The notes: a model not told the origin generated them from the letters alone. DNA of 47,559 nucleotides from Candidatus Poribacteria bacterium (GCA_022822085.1 JAJECK010000093.1:1-47559), one strand, 5' to 3'; shown: positions 33,383 to 43,029, counted from the first letter of the stretch. A program made the numbers and translations.

Positions 33383-33949
33383 ATGAGTAACGAACGTGAT
33401 ACCAAAAGGGAAATTCGGAGAATTGTACGCATGTTGGAGTCAACATCAAAACATCTGGAACGTGCTTCACTGTTAGACACTGTTTCGGATGGTGACGCAC
33501 GATGCATAAAACAATTCAACAATGCTTTGGCAAGATTATATGATTTAGAAGCACTGCCAGAGGGGTTGTTTGAATCCTTAGACGACAATGCGTCTAGTGG
33601 AGACATCAGCTTTGCATACAATCAAGTTTCTAATTACCTCAAAGAAGGTATAGGTTTTGATTTCGACTACGAATTTAAGCAAGAGAGGGAAACTATCGGC
33701 AACATTATGAAAGATGTCGGTGAGGCAGTTGGCCGCACTATCTTTAGTACTGTGGATGTCGACTCGGAGGATTCCGATGAATCTGGTTCTGCAACGGTAG
33801 AAGTCGTTGAAATTGAAGATGAAGAGAAACCCGATCCGGTAGAGCCACGCCTTGAAAAATTGGAAGAACAGATGGAAACAGTCGTCCAACTCCTACAAGA
33901 ATTAAGTCCAAAAAAGAATAAAAAGGACAAAAAGGATGACAAAGAATAG
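33383..33949 (+). CDS. Cytoplasmic acidic coiled-coil protein of unknown function
   Basis: 188 residues with no signal peptide or membrane helix. The N-terminal half is helical and charged (KREIRRIVRMLESTSKHLER). An acidic, low-complexity stretch (DVDSEDSDESGSATVEVVEI, near 125-145) leads to a coiled coil (LEKLEEQMETVVQLLQEL) and a Lys/Asp tail (KKNKKDKKDDKE). AAGGAG lies eight bases before ATG. It stands alone between a strong terminator and an inverted-repeat element. No family recognised. Confidence 0.65.
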   Translation: MSNERDTKREIRRIVRMLESTSKHLERASLLDTVSDGDARCIKQFNNALARLYDLEALPEGLFESLDDNASSGDISFAYNQVSNYLKEGIGFDFDYEFKQERETIGNIMKDVGEAVGRTIFSTVDVDSEDSDESGSATVEVVEIEDEEKPDPVEPRLEKLEEQMETVVQLLQELSPKKNKKDKKDDKE

Positions 33950-33954
33950 CGTCA

Positions 33955-34074
33955 GATGAAGTATTGATTACGGTTCGGCAGTGATGTTATGTTGTAAGCG
34001 CGCATAAGATGTCATAAACAATGCGTCCCGTGACATTCCTTAATTATTGCTGAACTTTAACTTGATACTTCATC
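33955..34074. repeat. Imperfect inverted-repeat element, 120 bp
   Basis: Terminal arms gatgaagtat (33955-33964) and atacttcatc (34065-34074) are perfect; pairing continues weakly inward (gttcggcag with ttgctgaac). It fills most of the gap between two convergent genes. Same style as the other miniature elements in the window but with no shared core. Confidence 0.6.
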
Positions 34075-34104
34075 AGTATGCGTCCTCACGGTGTTAATTT
34101 TACA

Positions 34105-36012
34105 TTACCAATGCTTGAATGAATACATCCTTTGTCCTGTTGACAGACCTAATATTGCCCACAGGCTACCCATAACGAATTCACCAAGCATTGCGCCCAA
34201 AAATAGTGGAAGTGCTTTGCGATATGCACCGATTCCTCCGTGACGTACCAGAATGGTCTTTATCAGCCAAGCCAGAAATACTGGAAACCAGAGTCTGCCA
34301 AAGTTCCAATTGCCTGCAAGTGGATATGCAAGCGGATGCAGTTGCCACCAGATAAACCGTAACCGCATAAAAAGTGTGCTTAAGGTGAGAATAATACCGA
34401 AACAGAAGAAACCGAGATGTCGCCATTCTGTATCACTCGGCAGTGTCAACCAACGTTGCAGGTCACTGAATGCTTCCTGTCCACGCCATGTGCCTAAACT
34501 ACCGTGTTTATAACCAGCGTGTAGGAACGCAACAAAACCGATCATCAGTCCAACGACGGTGGCTCCCCACATCACCCAGAGCAGCTGCCGACCGTTGATC
34601 GTACCTTTGTCCGCAAGTTTGAAACCCTCCAGTTGATTCGGCATCGGTTGTGAACGGTAATTACGTGTGAACCCGTAAAGAAATGCAAATCCTGTCAATG
34701 TTTGTGCGCCTATCTTTCTTGATCCAAAGAGAGAAGTAAGGAAAAAACTGGGACCCGCACGGTAAAAATCCATTGTCGGTGTGCCAAGTTCGGCTCGCAT
34801 CCGTGTGAACGCTAAGACCAATATAAAATGGATACTGAAAAACCCGAGGATCCCCCACCACGACATACCTGCTTTCAAACAGAATCCAAATACAACGGCA
34901 ATACTAACCAGAAATCCAAAAAACGCGCTACGGTATCCTATCGGTTCTCCTTCTGCGTTTATCTCTGACTGGACACCAATGATATTGCGAAACACCTTCC
35001 ATAGATGTTTATGCGTTATCCAGAGGGCAAAGAAGCATAACGCAAAGTATGCACCAAGTGATTGCATGTCTATATGTGGATAACCCGGTGTCTGATTCAG
35101 TCCTGTCATTGCCCCGAATACCAGTTGTACCTTCCAAAATAGATAAAATAACCAACACGATAAAGACAGGTCAAGTGGCATCAAAAAACCGATACCGATG
35201 GCGTAGGGGTTCAAATGGATTGGCGTTGACCCGATTGCATTCAGCGGTTTCTCAGTGAACATCCGTCCAATGTCATGACGAATAGGAATCGCAGGTATAT
35301 TCGGAAACAGGAAATTCATACCATTCAGCAGGTCAAGTCCAAACCCAATACCAAAACCTATCCACAGCAGATTATTCCGATAAAATGCAGATCCCTTGGT
35401 CATTTCATACGGTAATAGGATTATGGGATAACTCAGTTTTTCGTGTTCAATCCACTGCTTCCTTAATATCGCACTAAGCATCATCATAGAAAATGCAAGT
35501 GCTGAGAAGAAAAGCGTCCAGAACAGCACTGGCATCAACCATGCCCGAATATGAGCTATCACAAATAGATTTGATGTGCCTTCATAATATCCTGTTAAAG
35601 CACGCCGATCCATCACTGCAATCCAATCAGGTATATATCGGAAAAATAGCGATTGCCACTCGTTTTCAGGTGTTGCAAACCAACTTGCATGCCCAAGAAT
35701 ACACATCGTTGCCTGTAACAAATCATGTCCACAGACAACACAAGCCAACGTAACCATGAGGTATACCGTCAACATTTCTGATTGAATCAGCTGCCATTTT
35801 GGTAAGAAACGGGTAAGAAGTAGGTTACAGATTGCAACCAAGAATAGTGTGAAGATGGCATTGAACAGAATCGCCATCGTGGTGGGATATTGTGTTGTCC
35901 ATACCGTTTCTGTTTGAACAACCAAATAGATATTGAGCGGAAGCGAAAGCAGACCTAAAACAATAGCACGCCATGTAATGTTCTCAGTTAACGGATGCGA
36001 TGATTTATCCAT
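34105..36012 (-). CDS. Multi-pass membrane protein, DUF6785/DUF6784-like (OPT-like)
   Basis: 635 residues with about 13-14 hydrophobic helices spread over the whole length. It shows features I associate with the DUF6785/DUF6784 proteins of Planctomycetes and related phyla, and resembles oligopeptide-transporter-like proteins in layout: LSYPIILLPYEMTK (near 195), HIDMQSLGAYFALC (near 315) and RMRAELGTPTMDF (near 405). The substrate is unknown. It follows the BamA-like gene by 21 bases and is last in the minus-strand envelope gene set. Confidence 0.7.
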   Translation of the reverse strand: MDKSSHPLTENITWRAIVLGLLSLPLNIYLVVQTETVWTTQYPTTMAILFNAIFTLFLVAICNLLLTRFLPKWQLIQSEMLTVYLMVTLACVVCGHDLLQATMCILGHASWFATPENEWQSLFFRYIPDWIAVMDRRALTGYYEGTSNLFVIAHIRAWLMPVLFWTLFFSALAFSMMMLSAILRKQWIEHEKLSYPIILLPYEMTKGSAFYRNNLLWIGFGIGFGLDLLNGMNFLFPNIPAIPIRHDIGRMFTEKPLNAIGSTPIHLNPYAIGIGFLMPLDLSLSCWLFYLFWKVQLVFGAMTGLNQTPGYPHIDMQSLGAYFALCFFALWITHKHLWKVFRNIIGVQSEINAEGEPIGYRSAFFGFLVSIAVVFGFCLKAGMSWWGILGFFSIHFILVLAFTRMRAELGTPTMDFYRAGPSFFLTSLFGSRKIGAQTLTGFAFLYGFTRNYRSQPMPNQLEGFKLADKGTINGRQLLWVMWGATVVGLMIGFVAFLHAGYKHGSLGTWRGQEAFSDLQRWLTLPSDTEWRHLGFFCFGIILTLSTLFMRLRFIWWQLHPLAYPLAGNWNFGRLWFPVFLAWLIKTILVRHGGIGAYRKALPLFLGAMLGEFVMGSLWAILGLSTGQRMYSFKHW

Positions 36013-36033
36013 TACTGTATAATTCCAATATGC

Positions 36034-38058
36034 TTAAAACGCTCGCATAAATCCAAAATCAAACTTCGGTTTCAGTGATGGTGTGAAAGGCGGATCCAGT
36101 GGGAATGCAAGTTCAAAACGGAATATACCCGCATTGCTAACTCTGGAGAGAGCACCACGCAGCTCAATTCCTATACTCCGTTTGGGTTGGCGAATATCGA
36201 ATGTATTTGTTCCATTCCAAATGTAGCCTATGTCAGTGAATAGCGTTCCACCCAATACAACGCCAAGACGAATGGGACTCTTAACAAACGGACTGGCAAT
36301 GAACGTGGCAACTGCAGCGACTGCATCGTCTATTTTTTCAAAAATAATACCACCGAAAATAGTCCGTGATTCCAATCTCAACAACATCATCTTCTCACCA
36401 CTAAACTGCCGATAGTCATATCCTCTTAATCCACTGAAAGACCCAAGAATCACTTGGCTTTCTCCGCTCAATCCAAACTGCATCTCTGCCTTGTATTGTA
36501 TCACAAATGAGTGGTAAAAATCTATGAGACCGTTCTTACGATAACCTTTAGCAACGGTATAAATATCATCACCAGATTTTAATATATCTCTTAAAAAGAT
36601 GGTGCTATGTGCTTGAAACACAGACCATTCAAAACGATTTGTGAAAATAGACTTGATGCCGATTAAAGTTTCGCTCAAAAATCTGTTGCCGATTGTCCAT
36701 CCAGACCTAACTGCTGTGCCAACAATTGATTCTCTCCGATCTGAACCGTACCAAGGTGATGCATATCCAAAAGAGACGTTGTATTCTGCCCCGGTATTAA
36801 AATCCTCAATCGGTCCCATCTTTTTAAGAAATCTTATTTTTCTGTGATAAACCCTTTTCCTTCCTACAGTGATACCCAGTCTGTTTATATTTCTGTCTAA
36901 AGGTGAGGCAGTAGAATCATCCTCCCTGTCAACTGCAACATACTTTTTACGTTGTGAACGGATCCAAAGTCCCGTATAGATTTGCTGATGTCTTTCTCCA
37001 AAATATCGCATTATATCACAGGATCCAATTTGTGCATTGCGATTAAAGATAGCTGTCTTTTCACCTGCTTCGTACCAACGCACTTGATCCACACCTTCTG
37101 AAAGGATAAATCTTGTACTCCACCGACTTTTTAGCGTGAATTGTGGGCGTTCTAACTTTACAATCCACGAGTCGCCTTCTCGTTTCTGAATATACTCACC
37201 ATCAAAATTCCAATAAGAGGCAAATAATCGCGGCATCTCGTACTGCCATTTAAAATAACTACGTGCTTGTTCATCTATTTCATGAATTCGCTCATATCGT
37301 AATTGTGTGCCGTGACCAGAACCGTTTAGATTAGTTTCTTGAACATTTAGAAGCAATGTTGAACTTTTTCGTCCTATAGGTACATCAATCGCACCAGTAA
37401 TAGTCCAATCTTCAGTAACACTCACATGAATTTTTACAGATTCCAATTCTTCATCCCAAAAAGAATCAATATTAGCATCACTAAAATATCTTTTTTGTCG
37501 TAAGATTCTTTCACTCTCTTCTTCATCGTCTTTCGTATAGATTTCTCCAGGTTTGAACAAAAGTTCTTGTAGTATCACATCATCATGTGTTTTTCTGTTT
37601 CCTTCAAGAGCAATTTCTCCAATTACGCCTTTATCTATTACAATCCCTATATGTATTTCATTTTCTACAAGCTTAATAGGATCATCTGATTTGTCAATAC
37701 GTGCATAAGTGAACCCTTTATTTTTGAAATATCGGACAATAGTATCAAGGTCCGTTTCTAATACATTTTTGTCAAAATCATTACCGACTTTTGTCCGCAT
37801 CATCCTTAGAATGTCCCTTTCATCTGGTGACGTAAAGGTGTCCTTCTCTCTGATAATAATACTCTTTACCTTACGTGCTTGATTTCCGAAAGTGGAATGT
37901 ACAATAAATAGAAACAAAAGACAGAAAATGAAACTGTAAAGAAATCCATTGACAACAGCACTTTGTGTCAATGGATGTAGCCCACGGATATTGAATGAAA
38001 TGGATTGGAACAAGTATGTGATACTCACGACGGCTAAAGCCGTGTGCTTCTTTTGCAC
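36034..38058 (-). CDS. BamA/TamA-like outer-membrane protein, start displaced by an IS element
   Basis: The first 14 codons of the present frame (from GTG 38058) come from the right end of the inserted IS element; native codons begin at about 38017. A signal-peptide-like helix (FLYSFIFCLLFLFIVH) is followed by POTRA-type domains (about 70-205, e.g. GVIGEIALEGNRKTHDDVIL, and LEESERILRQKRYF-like helices) and a long beta-rich region that ends in FGFMRAF, with the terminal Phe typical of outer-membrane barrels. The family inserts or exports proteins at the outer membrane. In-silico removal of the IS joins ATG-AAG-GGA-ATT-AT to A-TAC-TTG, giving MKGIIYLFQS and a TAATG overlap with the BatA-like gene. 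Whether the disrupted gene is still translated from GTG 38058 or TTG 38013 is open. Confidence 0.75.
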   Translation of the reverse strand: MQKKHTALAVVSITYLFQSISFNIRGLHPLTQSAVVNGFLYSFIFCLLFLFIVHSTFGNQARKVKSIIIREKDTFTSPDERDILRMMRTKVGNDFDKNVLETDLDTIVRYFKNKGFTYARIDKSDDPIKLVENEIHIGIVIDKGVIGEIALEGNRKTHDDVILQELLFKPGEIYTKDDEEESERILRQKRYFSDANIDSFWDEELESVKIHVSVTEDWTITGAIDVPIGRKSSTLLLNVQETNLNGSGHGTQLRYERIHEIDEQARSYFKWQYEMPRLFASYWNFDGEYIQKREGDSWIVKLERPQFTLKSRWSTRFILSEGVDQVRWYEAGEKTAIFNRNAQIGSCDIMRYFGERHQQIYTGLWIRSQRKKYVAVDREDDSTASPLDRNINRLGITVGRKRVYHRKIRFLKKMGPIEDFNTGAEYNVSFGYASPWYGSDRRESIVGTAVRSGWTIGNRFLSETLIGIKSIFTNRFEWSVFQAHSTIFLRDILKSGDDIYTVAKGYRKNGLIDFYHSFVIQYKAEMQFGLSGESQVILGSFSGLRGYDYRQFSGEKMMLLRLESRTIFGGIIFEKIDDAVAAVATFIASPFVKSPIRLGVVLGGTLFTDIGYIWNGTNTFDIRQPKRSIGIELRGALSRVSNAGIFRFELAFPLDPPFTPSLKPKFDFGFMRAF

Positions 38059-38155
38059 ACAACTCCCCTATGTGATTCCTGCTTCCGTCTCTCGTGCCTC
38101 TTTCCTGAACTGCTTGAGGTCTTAGTTGGACTCCACAGGCGTTTAGGCTCTCTGT
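38018..38155 (-). ncRNA. Candidate omega RNA (reRNA) of the IS605-type element
   Basis: TnpB guide RNAs come from the right end of such elements, overlapping the tnpB 3' end and running into flanking DNA that forms the guide. The 138 bases between the tnpB stop and the element end contain the terminal hairpin at 38026-38046. The predicted guide would begin atacttgttccaatcc (38017 downward), that is, the BamA-like gene itself. Inferred from family knowledge, not seen as an RNA. Confidence 0.5.
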
Positions 38156-39232
38156 CTATCCGACAGCGAGGTTTCTCATGTTTATTGCAGCGTTAACATC
38201 TCTGTCTTGTTCGTATTGACACAGGTTGCACTGATACGTTCTCTTTGAAAGTAATAACTCTTTTTTCTTATGTCCGCAGTTGCTGCATGTTTTACTTGAT
38301 GCATAAAATTGATCTGCTTCCGTGATAGGAATACCATGTGTCTCTGCCTTTGCCTTGAGTTTAGAGAGAAACCCACCTAAAGCACTATCAGATAATGCTT
38401 TTGCTAACTTTCTATTCTTTAGCATGTTTGTTACCTTTAGCGTTTCTATACAAATAGCAGAGGCATTATTGACTATATCTGTAGAGGCTTTATGGTGTGC
38501 ATCATTACGGATACAAGCAATTCGGTAATGGATGCGTGCAACTTTCGCTTTCTGCTTGAACCAGTTTTTAGACTTTCGCACTTTTCTACTCAATGAGCGT
38601 TGTGCACGCTTAAGTTTTCTCTCATATCGTTTGAGAGGTCTCGGATTATCGTATTTTATTCCATTACTCAAGGTGGCAAGTGTGTTAATACCGACATCTA
38701 TACCGATAACAGGGTGCGTTGAGGTATCAACTGCTTCGGTGTCCTCTGTCTCAACGGTAATAGATACGAACCAACGATGGGCTGTCCTTGAAATTGTAAC
38801 CTTGATAATCGGACCAACAAAACGTAACGCTTCAAACATCTTAACCCACCCTATTTTAGGTAACTTGATACGTTTATTTTCCACTTTCACAGCTTGCTCG
38901 TCTGTGGTATAAGATTGTTTTGAACCACGCCCTTTGAACTTTGGAAACTTCGCGCGTTTGGATACCCAATTCGCAATACCTTGACCAAGATTTTGAATAG
39001 CATATAACGCAGCACGCTGATCTTGGGATTGCGTCCAATCGTACTGTTTCTTTCTCTTATTGAAATTAACATTGAGAGTTTGCCACGATTGGAAGTTATC
39101 GCTATCTAATCCAGCCTTGAAATCTGATAATGCAGCGTTATATGCGAAACGTGCATAACCACATTGACTGCTAAACCAATGCTGCTGTTTATGTGTCGGA
39201 GCTAATGTTATTTTATGTGTTCTGTATGGCAA
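38156..39232 (-). CDS. tnpB: TnpB RNA-guided nuclease (IS605 OrfB)
   Basis: 358 residues from TTG 39232, which has CAGGAG six bases upstream and starts at the conserved YRTHKITLAPT; ATG 39268 would add 12 unrelated residues and lacks a Shine-Dalgarno. The RuvC triad is present: Asp179 (GIDVGINTLA), Glu263 (CIETLKV), Asp345 (DRDVNAAIN). A zinc ribbon is formed by Cys316, 319, 335 and 338 (CSNC, CNLC). It appears intact and so probably active as an omega-RNA-guided endonuclease that promotes retention of the element at the site after transposon excision. Composition resembles the neighbours. Confidence 0.93.
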   Translation of the reverse strand: MPYRTHKITLAPTHKQQHWFSSQCGYARFAYNAALSDFKAGLDSDNFQSWQTLNVNFNKRKKQYDWTQSQDQRAALYAIQNLGQGIANWVSKRAKFPKFKGRGSKQSYTTDEQAVKVENKRIKLPKIGWVKMFEALRFVGPIIKVTISRTAHRWFVSITVETEDTEAVDTSTHPVIGIDVGINTLATLSNGIKYDNPRPLKRYERKLKRAQRSLSRKVRKSKNWFKQKAKVARIHYRIACIRNDAHHKASTDIVNNASAICIETLKVTNMLKNRKLAKALSDSALGGFLSKLKAKAETHGIPITEADQFYASSKTCSNCGHKKKELLLSKRTYQCNLCQYEQDRDVNAAINMRNLAVG

Positions 39233-39399
39233 ATATGACTCCTGGAAAGAACATGACTCCCATCGCATGTGATATGGTGTGGTAGGACATGCAATCCTAC
39301 CACTGAGCCAGTCTTATGATTATACCACAAAATGTCCTCATAAGCTAAGCATTTTTGACCCACAGCTAAAGCAGTGGGATTGTTAAATAATTCCCTTCA

Positions 39400-41478
39400 T
39401 TACGTTTCACCAACAGTAGATTTACTGGCACGGTTTGATAGAAAACCTTCAAGCAGCAAGAGACAGACGGTGAGAATCAGCAATTCCCCCCATATCTCTC
39501 TGCCATGTCTTCTAATATCTAATTCCTCAGTATCCAACATACCTGTCTCATGTGTAATTTCAGTTTGAGCATCCACCCTATCAGATGCTTGTTGTAGAGA
39601 AATTGATGTCAAATTGGATTCATCAACAGGCACATTCACTGCAAAGAAATCCCGAAAAAGTCTGTCCTTCGTTTGTACATCTACTTGATAGATACCAGGT
39701 TGTTCAGATTGTTCATATCGCATCGTTCCATCTTCATCAATCGCAACAGCAGACATCGTATCTGAATCATCAGATTCAACATTTTTTATCCATGCACGTC
39801 CTCCCGGATTTTGTGGAAAATGTGCAATATAAGCATCACCAACGTTGATGTTTTTCTGTGAATCACTACGCATCACGTATAACACACTGTGTTGGATAAG
39901 TGGCAGGAAATACGGATTGACAAGTAACTCATTGCTATTGGATCGTTGTTGTAGACCGCAGTTGAAGATTAAAATGTTACTTCTCCCTTCACGACGTTCA
40001 ACGAGGAAAGGTGTTTCATCTCCAAACCGGGCAAGGACCGTCGCGTCAGAATTTGGTGTCACCGACATACTTTGGTAAAACTGCGGACCGTATTGACCAG
40101 ATAGAACATTATCAGAGAATATCTCAAATATTGGGTGTTTCTCATCATATTGACTAACTTTTTGCGGTATTTTCCATGTAATTGGTTGGCCAAACTTGAC
40201 GGGTATCCAAGCTTTATTATATGCATCAGAAGTAAATACAATTACATGCTTTCCCTGTCGGATAAACTCAAGCACTTGTGTATTCGATGCTGAAGATATT
40301 GTTGAAAGATCGGAAATAATGATGACATCATAATCTTGAAGCGGATAAGTGTCAAATTCAGCTGGAGTAATGGTAGTAGGTTGTATCATTGTCGCTTTTA
40401 GAGGAGCACTTGTAGACTGTCTATCTGATAATGGATTTAGTGCCAAAGTTAGATAATCTGCTTCATCACCCACACATAGCACACGAATTTCTCCCAGAAC
40501 GCCAAGCGCGAAATTTCTGCGGTTATCTGTCCTCAATCGATCATCTGTCAACGCTAAGTGCCCAATATGTGTCCCTGGAACTGAGAACGTATGTGTTAAC
40601 GTCGTCATAATAGATTCATCAGCGTCAGCAGAATAAGTTAGCGTTTTCTTTTTCTGTTTGTCAACATAAAATGTCAGTGTAGTCTGTGAGATGGGGGCTT
40701 CTGATTGATTACGTATCGCAGTCTTCAATTGAAAAGGTAAATCAACACCGATTAGTTGATGTGAAGGCACTATTTCTTCAATATTTGTATTATGTGCTGC
40801 CCCTTTTCTAATTGGAAGTAAAATGATACGAGATCCAGAACGATTTGGTATGACACCCCAATCTTCCCAACCATTTCGTGCAAAATCTGAAACTATGTAG
40901 AGTTCTTTGTTCTGTTGGTCGGATTCAGAGAGAATCTCGTGTGCAAGTTCAACACTCGGTTGAATGTTTGTAGAACGGTAGGATGCCTCAGCATTTTGGA
41001 TTGACGTTATTACACTGTCTATGTCTGGTGTAAGTTGACGAAAAACAGGGTGTGGAATATCCGACATCAATATGAGCGATGCAGCATCCCCGTGCCGTAG
41101 AGAACGCAATACATCTGTAGCAACCATCTTTGCTTTATCAAACCAGACCCCATCCACATCTTCATACTGCATACTGTATGAGTTGTCCAAAACAATAACC
41201 ACGTCTGTCTTTGTACGGACTGCTGCAAGTGGCAATCCGAGTGTAAGGAATGGGCGCGCCAATGCCAATGCAATGAGGGCAACAATCAACATCCGTAGCA
41301 GAAGAATTAGAAGCTGTTTCAATTGGATCCGACGAACATTTTGACGATGTGCTGCCACCAAGAACATCAAACTGCTAAAATCTACAGTTACCGCTTGCCG
41401 ACGACTCCAAAGATGTATGAGTAATGGAACTGCGGCAGCGAATAAACCGAAGAGAAATAGAGGGTTGAGAAAAGCCAA
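39400..41478 (-). CDS. BatA/VWA-domain membrane protein
   Basis: 692 residues. The N-terminus is the BatA (aerotolerance regulator N-terminal) module: a helix at 6-22, FLFGLFAAAVPLLIHLWSRR, basic residues, and a second helix at 55-75 (LLILLLRMLIVALIALALA). A von Willebrand factor A domain follows with a complete MIDAS start DNSYS (98-102), then an unassigned beta-sandwich and a GATase1-like region (LCVGDEADYLTLALN, near 325) and a C-terminal helix (residues 666-684). It would be an inner-membrane protein with a periplasmic VWA. TTG 41478 has TAGGAG nine bases upstream. It lies 57 bases after the transglutaminase gene, a pairing seen in Bat/MoxR-like loci. Confidence 0.85.
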   Translation of the reverse strand: MAFLNPLFLFGLFAAAVPLLIHLWSRRQAVTVDFSSLMFLVAAHRQNVRRIQLKQLLILLLRMLIVALIALALARPFLTLGLPLAAVRTKTDVVIVLDNSYSMQYEDVDGVWFDKAKMVATDVLRSLRHGDAASLILMSDIPHPVFRQLTPDIDSVITSIQNAEASYRSTNIQPSVELAHEILSESDQQNKELYIVSDFARNGWEDWGVIPNRSGSRIILLPIRKGAAHNTNIEEIVPSHQLIGVDLPFQLKTAIRNQSEAPISQTTLTFYVDKQKKKTLTYSADADESIMTTLTHTFSVPGTHIGHLALTDDRLRTDNRRNFALGVLGEIRVLCVGDEADYLTLALNPLSDRQSTSAPLKATMIQPTTITPAEFDTYPLQDYDVIIISDLSTISSASNTQVLEFIRQGKHVIVFTSDAYNKAWIPVKFGQPITWKIPQKVSQYDEKHPIFEIFSDNVLSGQYGPQFYQSMSVTPNSDATVLARFGDETPFLVERREGRSNILIFNCGLQQRSNSNELLVNPYFLPLIQHSVLYVMRSDSQKNINVGDAYIAHFPQNPGGRAWIKNVESDDSDTMSAVAIDEDGTMRYEQSEQPGIYQVDVQTKDRLFRDFFAVNVPVDESNLTSISLQQASDRVDAQTEITHETGMLDTEELDIRRHGREIWGELLILTVCLLLLEGFLSNRASKSTVGET

Positions 41479-41535
41479 ACGATATAACTCCTACATGGGA
41501 CAGAATCTATTTTAGACATACGCTAAATTAGTATC

Positions 41536-43029
41536 TCATTCCACAATATCAATCTCAAGTTGGTTGAGTGTACTGAAAACCCCTTCGGTATACTCAACCA
41601 TCGTCCCCGATTCAAGCATACCACCTTGGAGTAGTATGTGATTGGCATCAGCAACCACTTGTCCGAAAGTCGGATCCATTTGAACCCATGTGCCCACATA
41701 GACTTCTGGCCAAAAATGGTAATAAAATGCGTCTTTTGCAAAAACAAGACCAGCGCATATTCTTGCGGGTATGCCAACAGAACGCGCCATTGCTATCAAC
41801 AAAACTGTATGCTCCGTACAATCCCCAGAAAGTGTTTTCAACGTTGACAGTGATGTACTGTAGCCACCACTTAAACCCTTTTCATCAATAGATTTATAGA
41901 CCCATTTGCTTAACTTCTTTGCTGCAAGCCAAGAATTATCTTCACCATCAATTACTTCTAAGGCCTGGGCATGAATATCTGGATGTTCTGCCTCTACATA
42001 TACTGTTGATGATAGATATTTCTCCAGTTCAGGACTCTGAATCGGCAATTTGGGGCAATTCTTCTCATCTACTGCTGCCTTCTCAATCGTAAGAGTTCCT
42101 GAGTTTCCGTTTTCTGAATTGAGGGTCTGCTGATTGTTTGTCTTGATTATTTCAGTTAGGTTACCTCCGGAATGCTGGACATTCGCAACAAACCGTTTTG
42201 CTCCCTTTCTCGGCATTTTTCCTGATGGAATAATCCGAGTTCTCAACACGATATCCAGTGCCTCAATCTCACCCAGTGCAGTTTTGCTATCCGTTTTCGT
42301 CGCAACCACAGAAAGTCCGGGCATGTCTGTAATGAATTTGTATGTTGTGCCTTCACTATCAACCCATAAACGGACGGTAATTCCACCCATTATGTCAACT
42401 TGGTTTTCTAAAACATATACCTGTTTTTCTTCAGATTGATATGTTAGTGTCTCTTCCTTTGATACACTCAATTCACACGTGACAATTCTCTGTACGTCTA
42501 TATTGAATGTCTGATATGGGAGTTTTGTACCTACTTTTAACAGATTCTTTGATAGTAGACTATCAACAGCAACAGAATCTGAGATTGTATCTGGTGGAAT
42601 AGGAACCTCTGATTCCGTTGTTTCCCCATTTATTGTTGTCGTGATGTACGCATTACCATCTTTTATTTTCCCCTCAATGCGCTTTTCACCTGATTCATCA
42701 GATGTATAGACAAAGTAACGGGGCATAAACTTTGAATCGGAATATTCAACTCTGTTATTTTCTACTCTTATGTCATTTCCACCACCTGAAAATTGCATTA
42801 CCATAGAAGTCTTAAATCGAATCATCTCCTCACCTTGATACACCGTTTTATCAACAAATTGATGCACATAACCTATTTTTATGCCCATCATTGTCAAGTT
42901 AAACCAATGTTCTATGGGATATTTCGAATCCTTTTCAGTTGTCACCTGTTCATTCTCCACTGCCAGACAGATTGCGGATAAAGACACTAACACGATACCG
43001 ACTAAGGTAATATAAAGCAATAGTTTCAC
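41536..43029 (-). CDS. Exported transglutaminase-like cysteine protease-fold protein
   Basis: 497 residues. GTG 43029 has GGAG eight bases upstream. A signal peptide (about 1-23) ends at SAICLA. The N-terminal two-thirds is a beta-rich domain like that of DUF3857/DUF3858-type or other transglutaminase partner regions. The transglutaminase core has Cys404 (SGDCTEHTVLL), His438 (FYYHFWPEV) and Asp452 (WVQMDPTFGQ), a complete catalytic triad. Such periplasmic transglutaminases act as peptidases or cross-linkers. It is upstream of the BatA/VWA gene by 57 bases and probably functions with it. Confidence 0.85.
   Translation of the reverse strand: MKLLLYITLVGIVLVSLSAICLAVENEQVTTEKDSKYPIEHWFNLTMMGIKIGYVHQFVDKTVYQGEEMIRFKTSMVMQFSGGGNDIRVENNRVEYSDSKFMPRYFVYTSDESGEKRIEGKIKDGNAYITTTINGETTESEVPIPPDTISDSVAVDSLLSKNLLKVGTKLPYQTFNIDVQRIVTCELSVSKEETLTYQSEEKQVYVLENQVDIMGGITVRLWVDSEGTTYKFITDMPGLSVVATKTDSKTALGEIEALDIVLRTRIIPSGKMPRKGAKRFVANVQHSGGNLTEIIKTNNQQTLNSENGNSGTLTIEKAAVDEKNCPKLPIQSPELEKYLSSTVYVEAEHPDIHAQALEVIDGEDNSWLAAKKLSKWVYKSIDEKGLSGGYSTSLSTLKTLSGDCTEHTVLLIAMARSVGIPARICAGLVFAKDAFYYHFWPEVYVGTWVQMDPTFGQVVADANHILLQGGMLESGTMVEYTEGVFSTLNQLEIDIVE

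Larger units (their letters stand above)
38018..39386 (-). mobile_element. IS200/IS605-type element, TnpB-only (IS1341 group)
   Basis: 1369 bp. Left end hairpin at 39359-39378 (cccactgctttagctgtggg on the minus strand) and right end hairpin at 38026-38046 (acggctttagccgt core) are the subterminal imperfect hairpins of this family, without terminal inverted repeats or target duplication. The proposed target is TTAT (39390-39387, minus), and the right end closes in TCAC (38021-38018). There is no tnpA, so it must be mobilised in trans. Boundaries are inferred because excision restores an ORF; neighbours of a base or two are possible. A -10 box (TATAAT, 39324-39319, minus) lies upstream of tnpB. 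Confidence 0.8.

Noticed and set aside
28644-33949. Prophage or integrative element around the small secreted genes
   Set aside because: No integrase, phage structural gene or attachment repeats; the miniature repeats explain the accessory look.
34105-39400. tRNA or rRNA genes
   Set aside because: No T-loop-like GGTTCRANTCC within a cloverleaf and no rRNA-like conserved stretches were seen here or elsewhere in the window.
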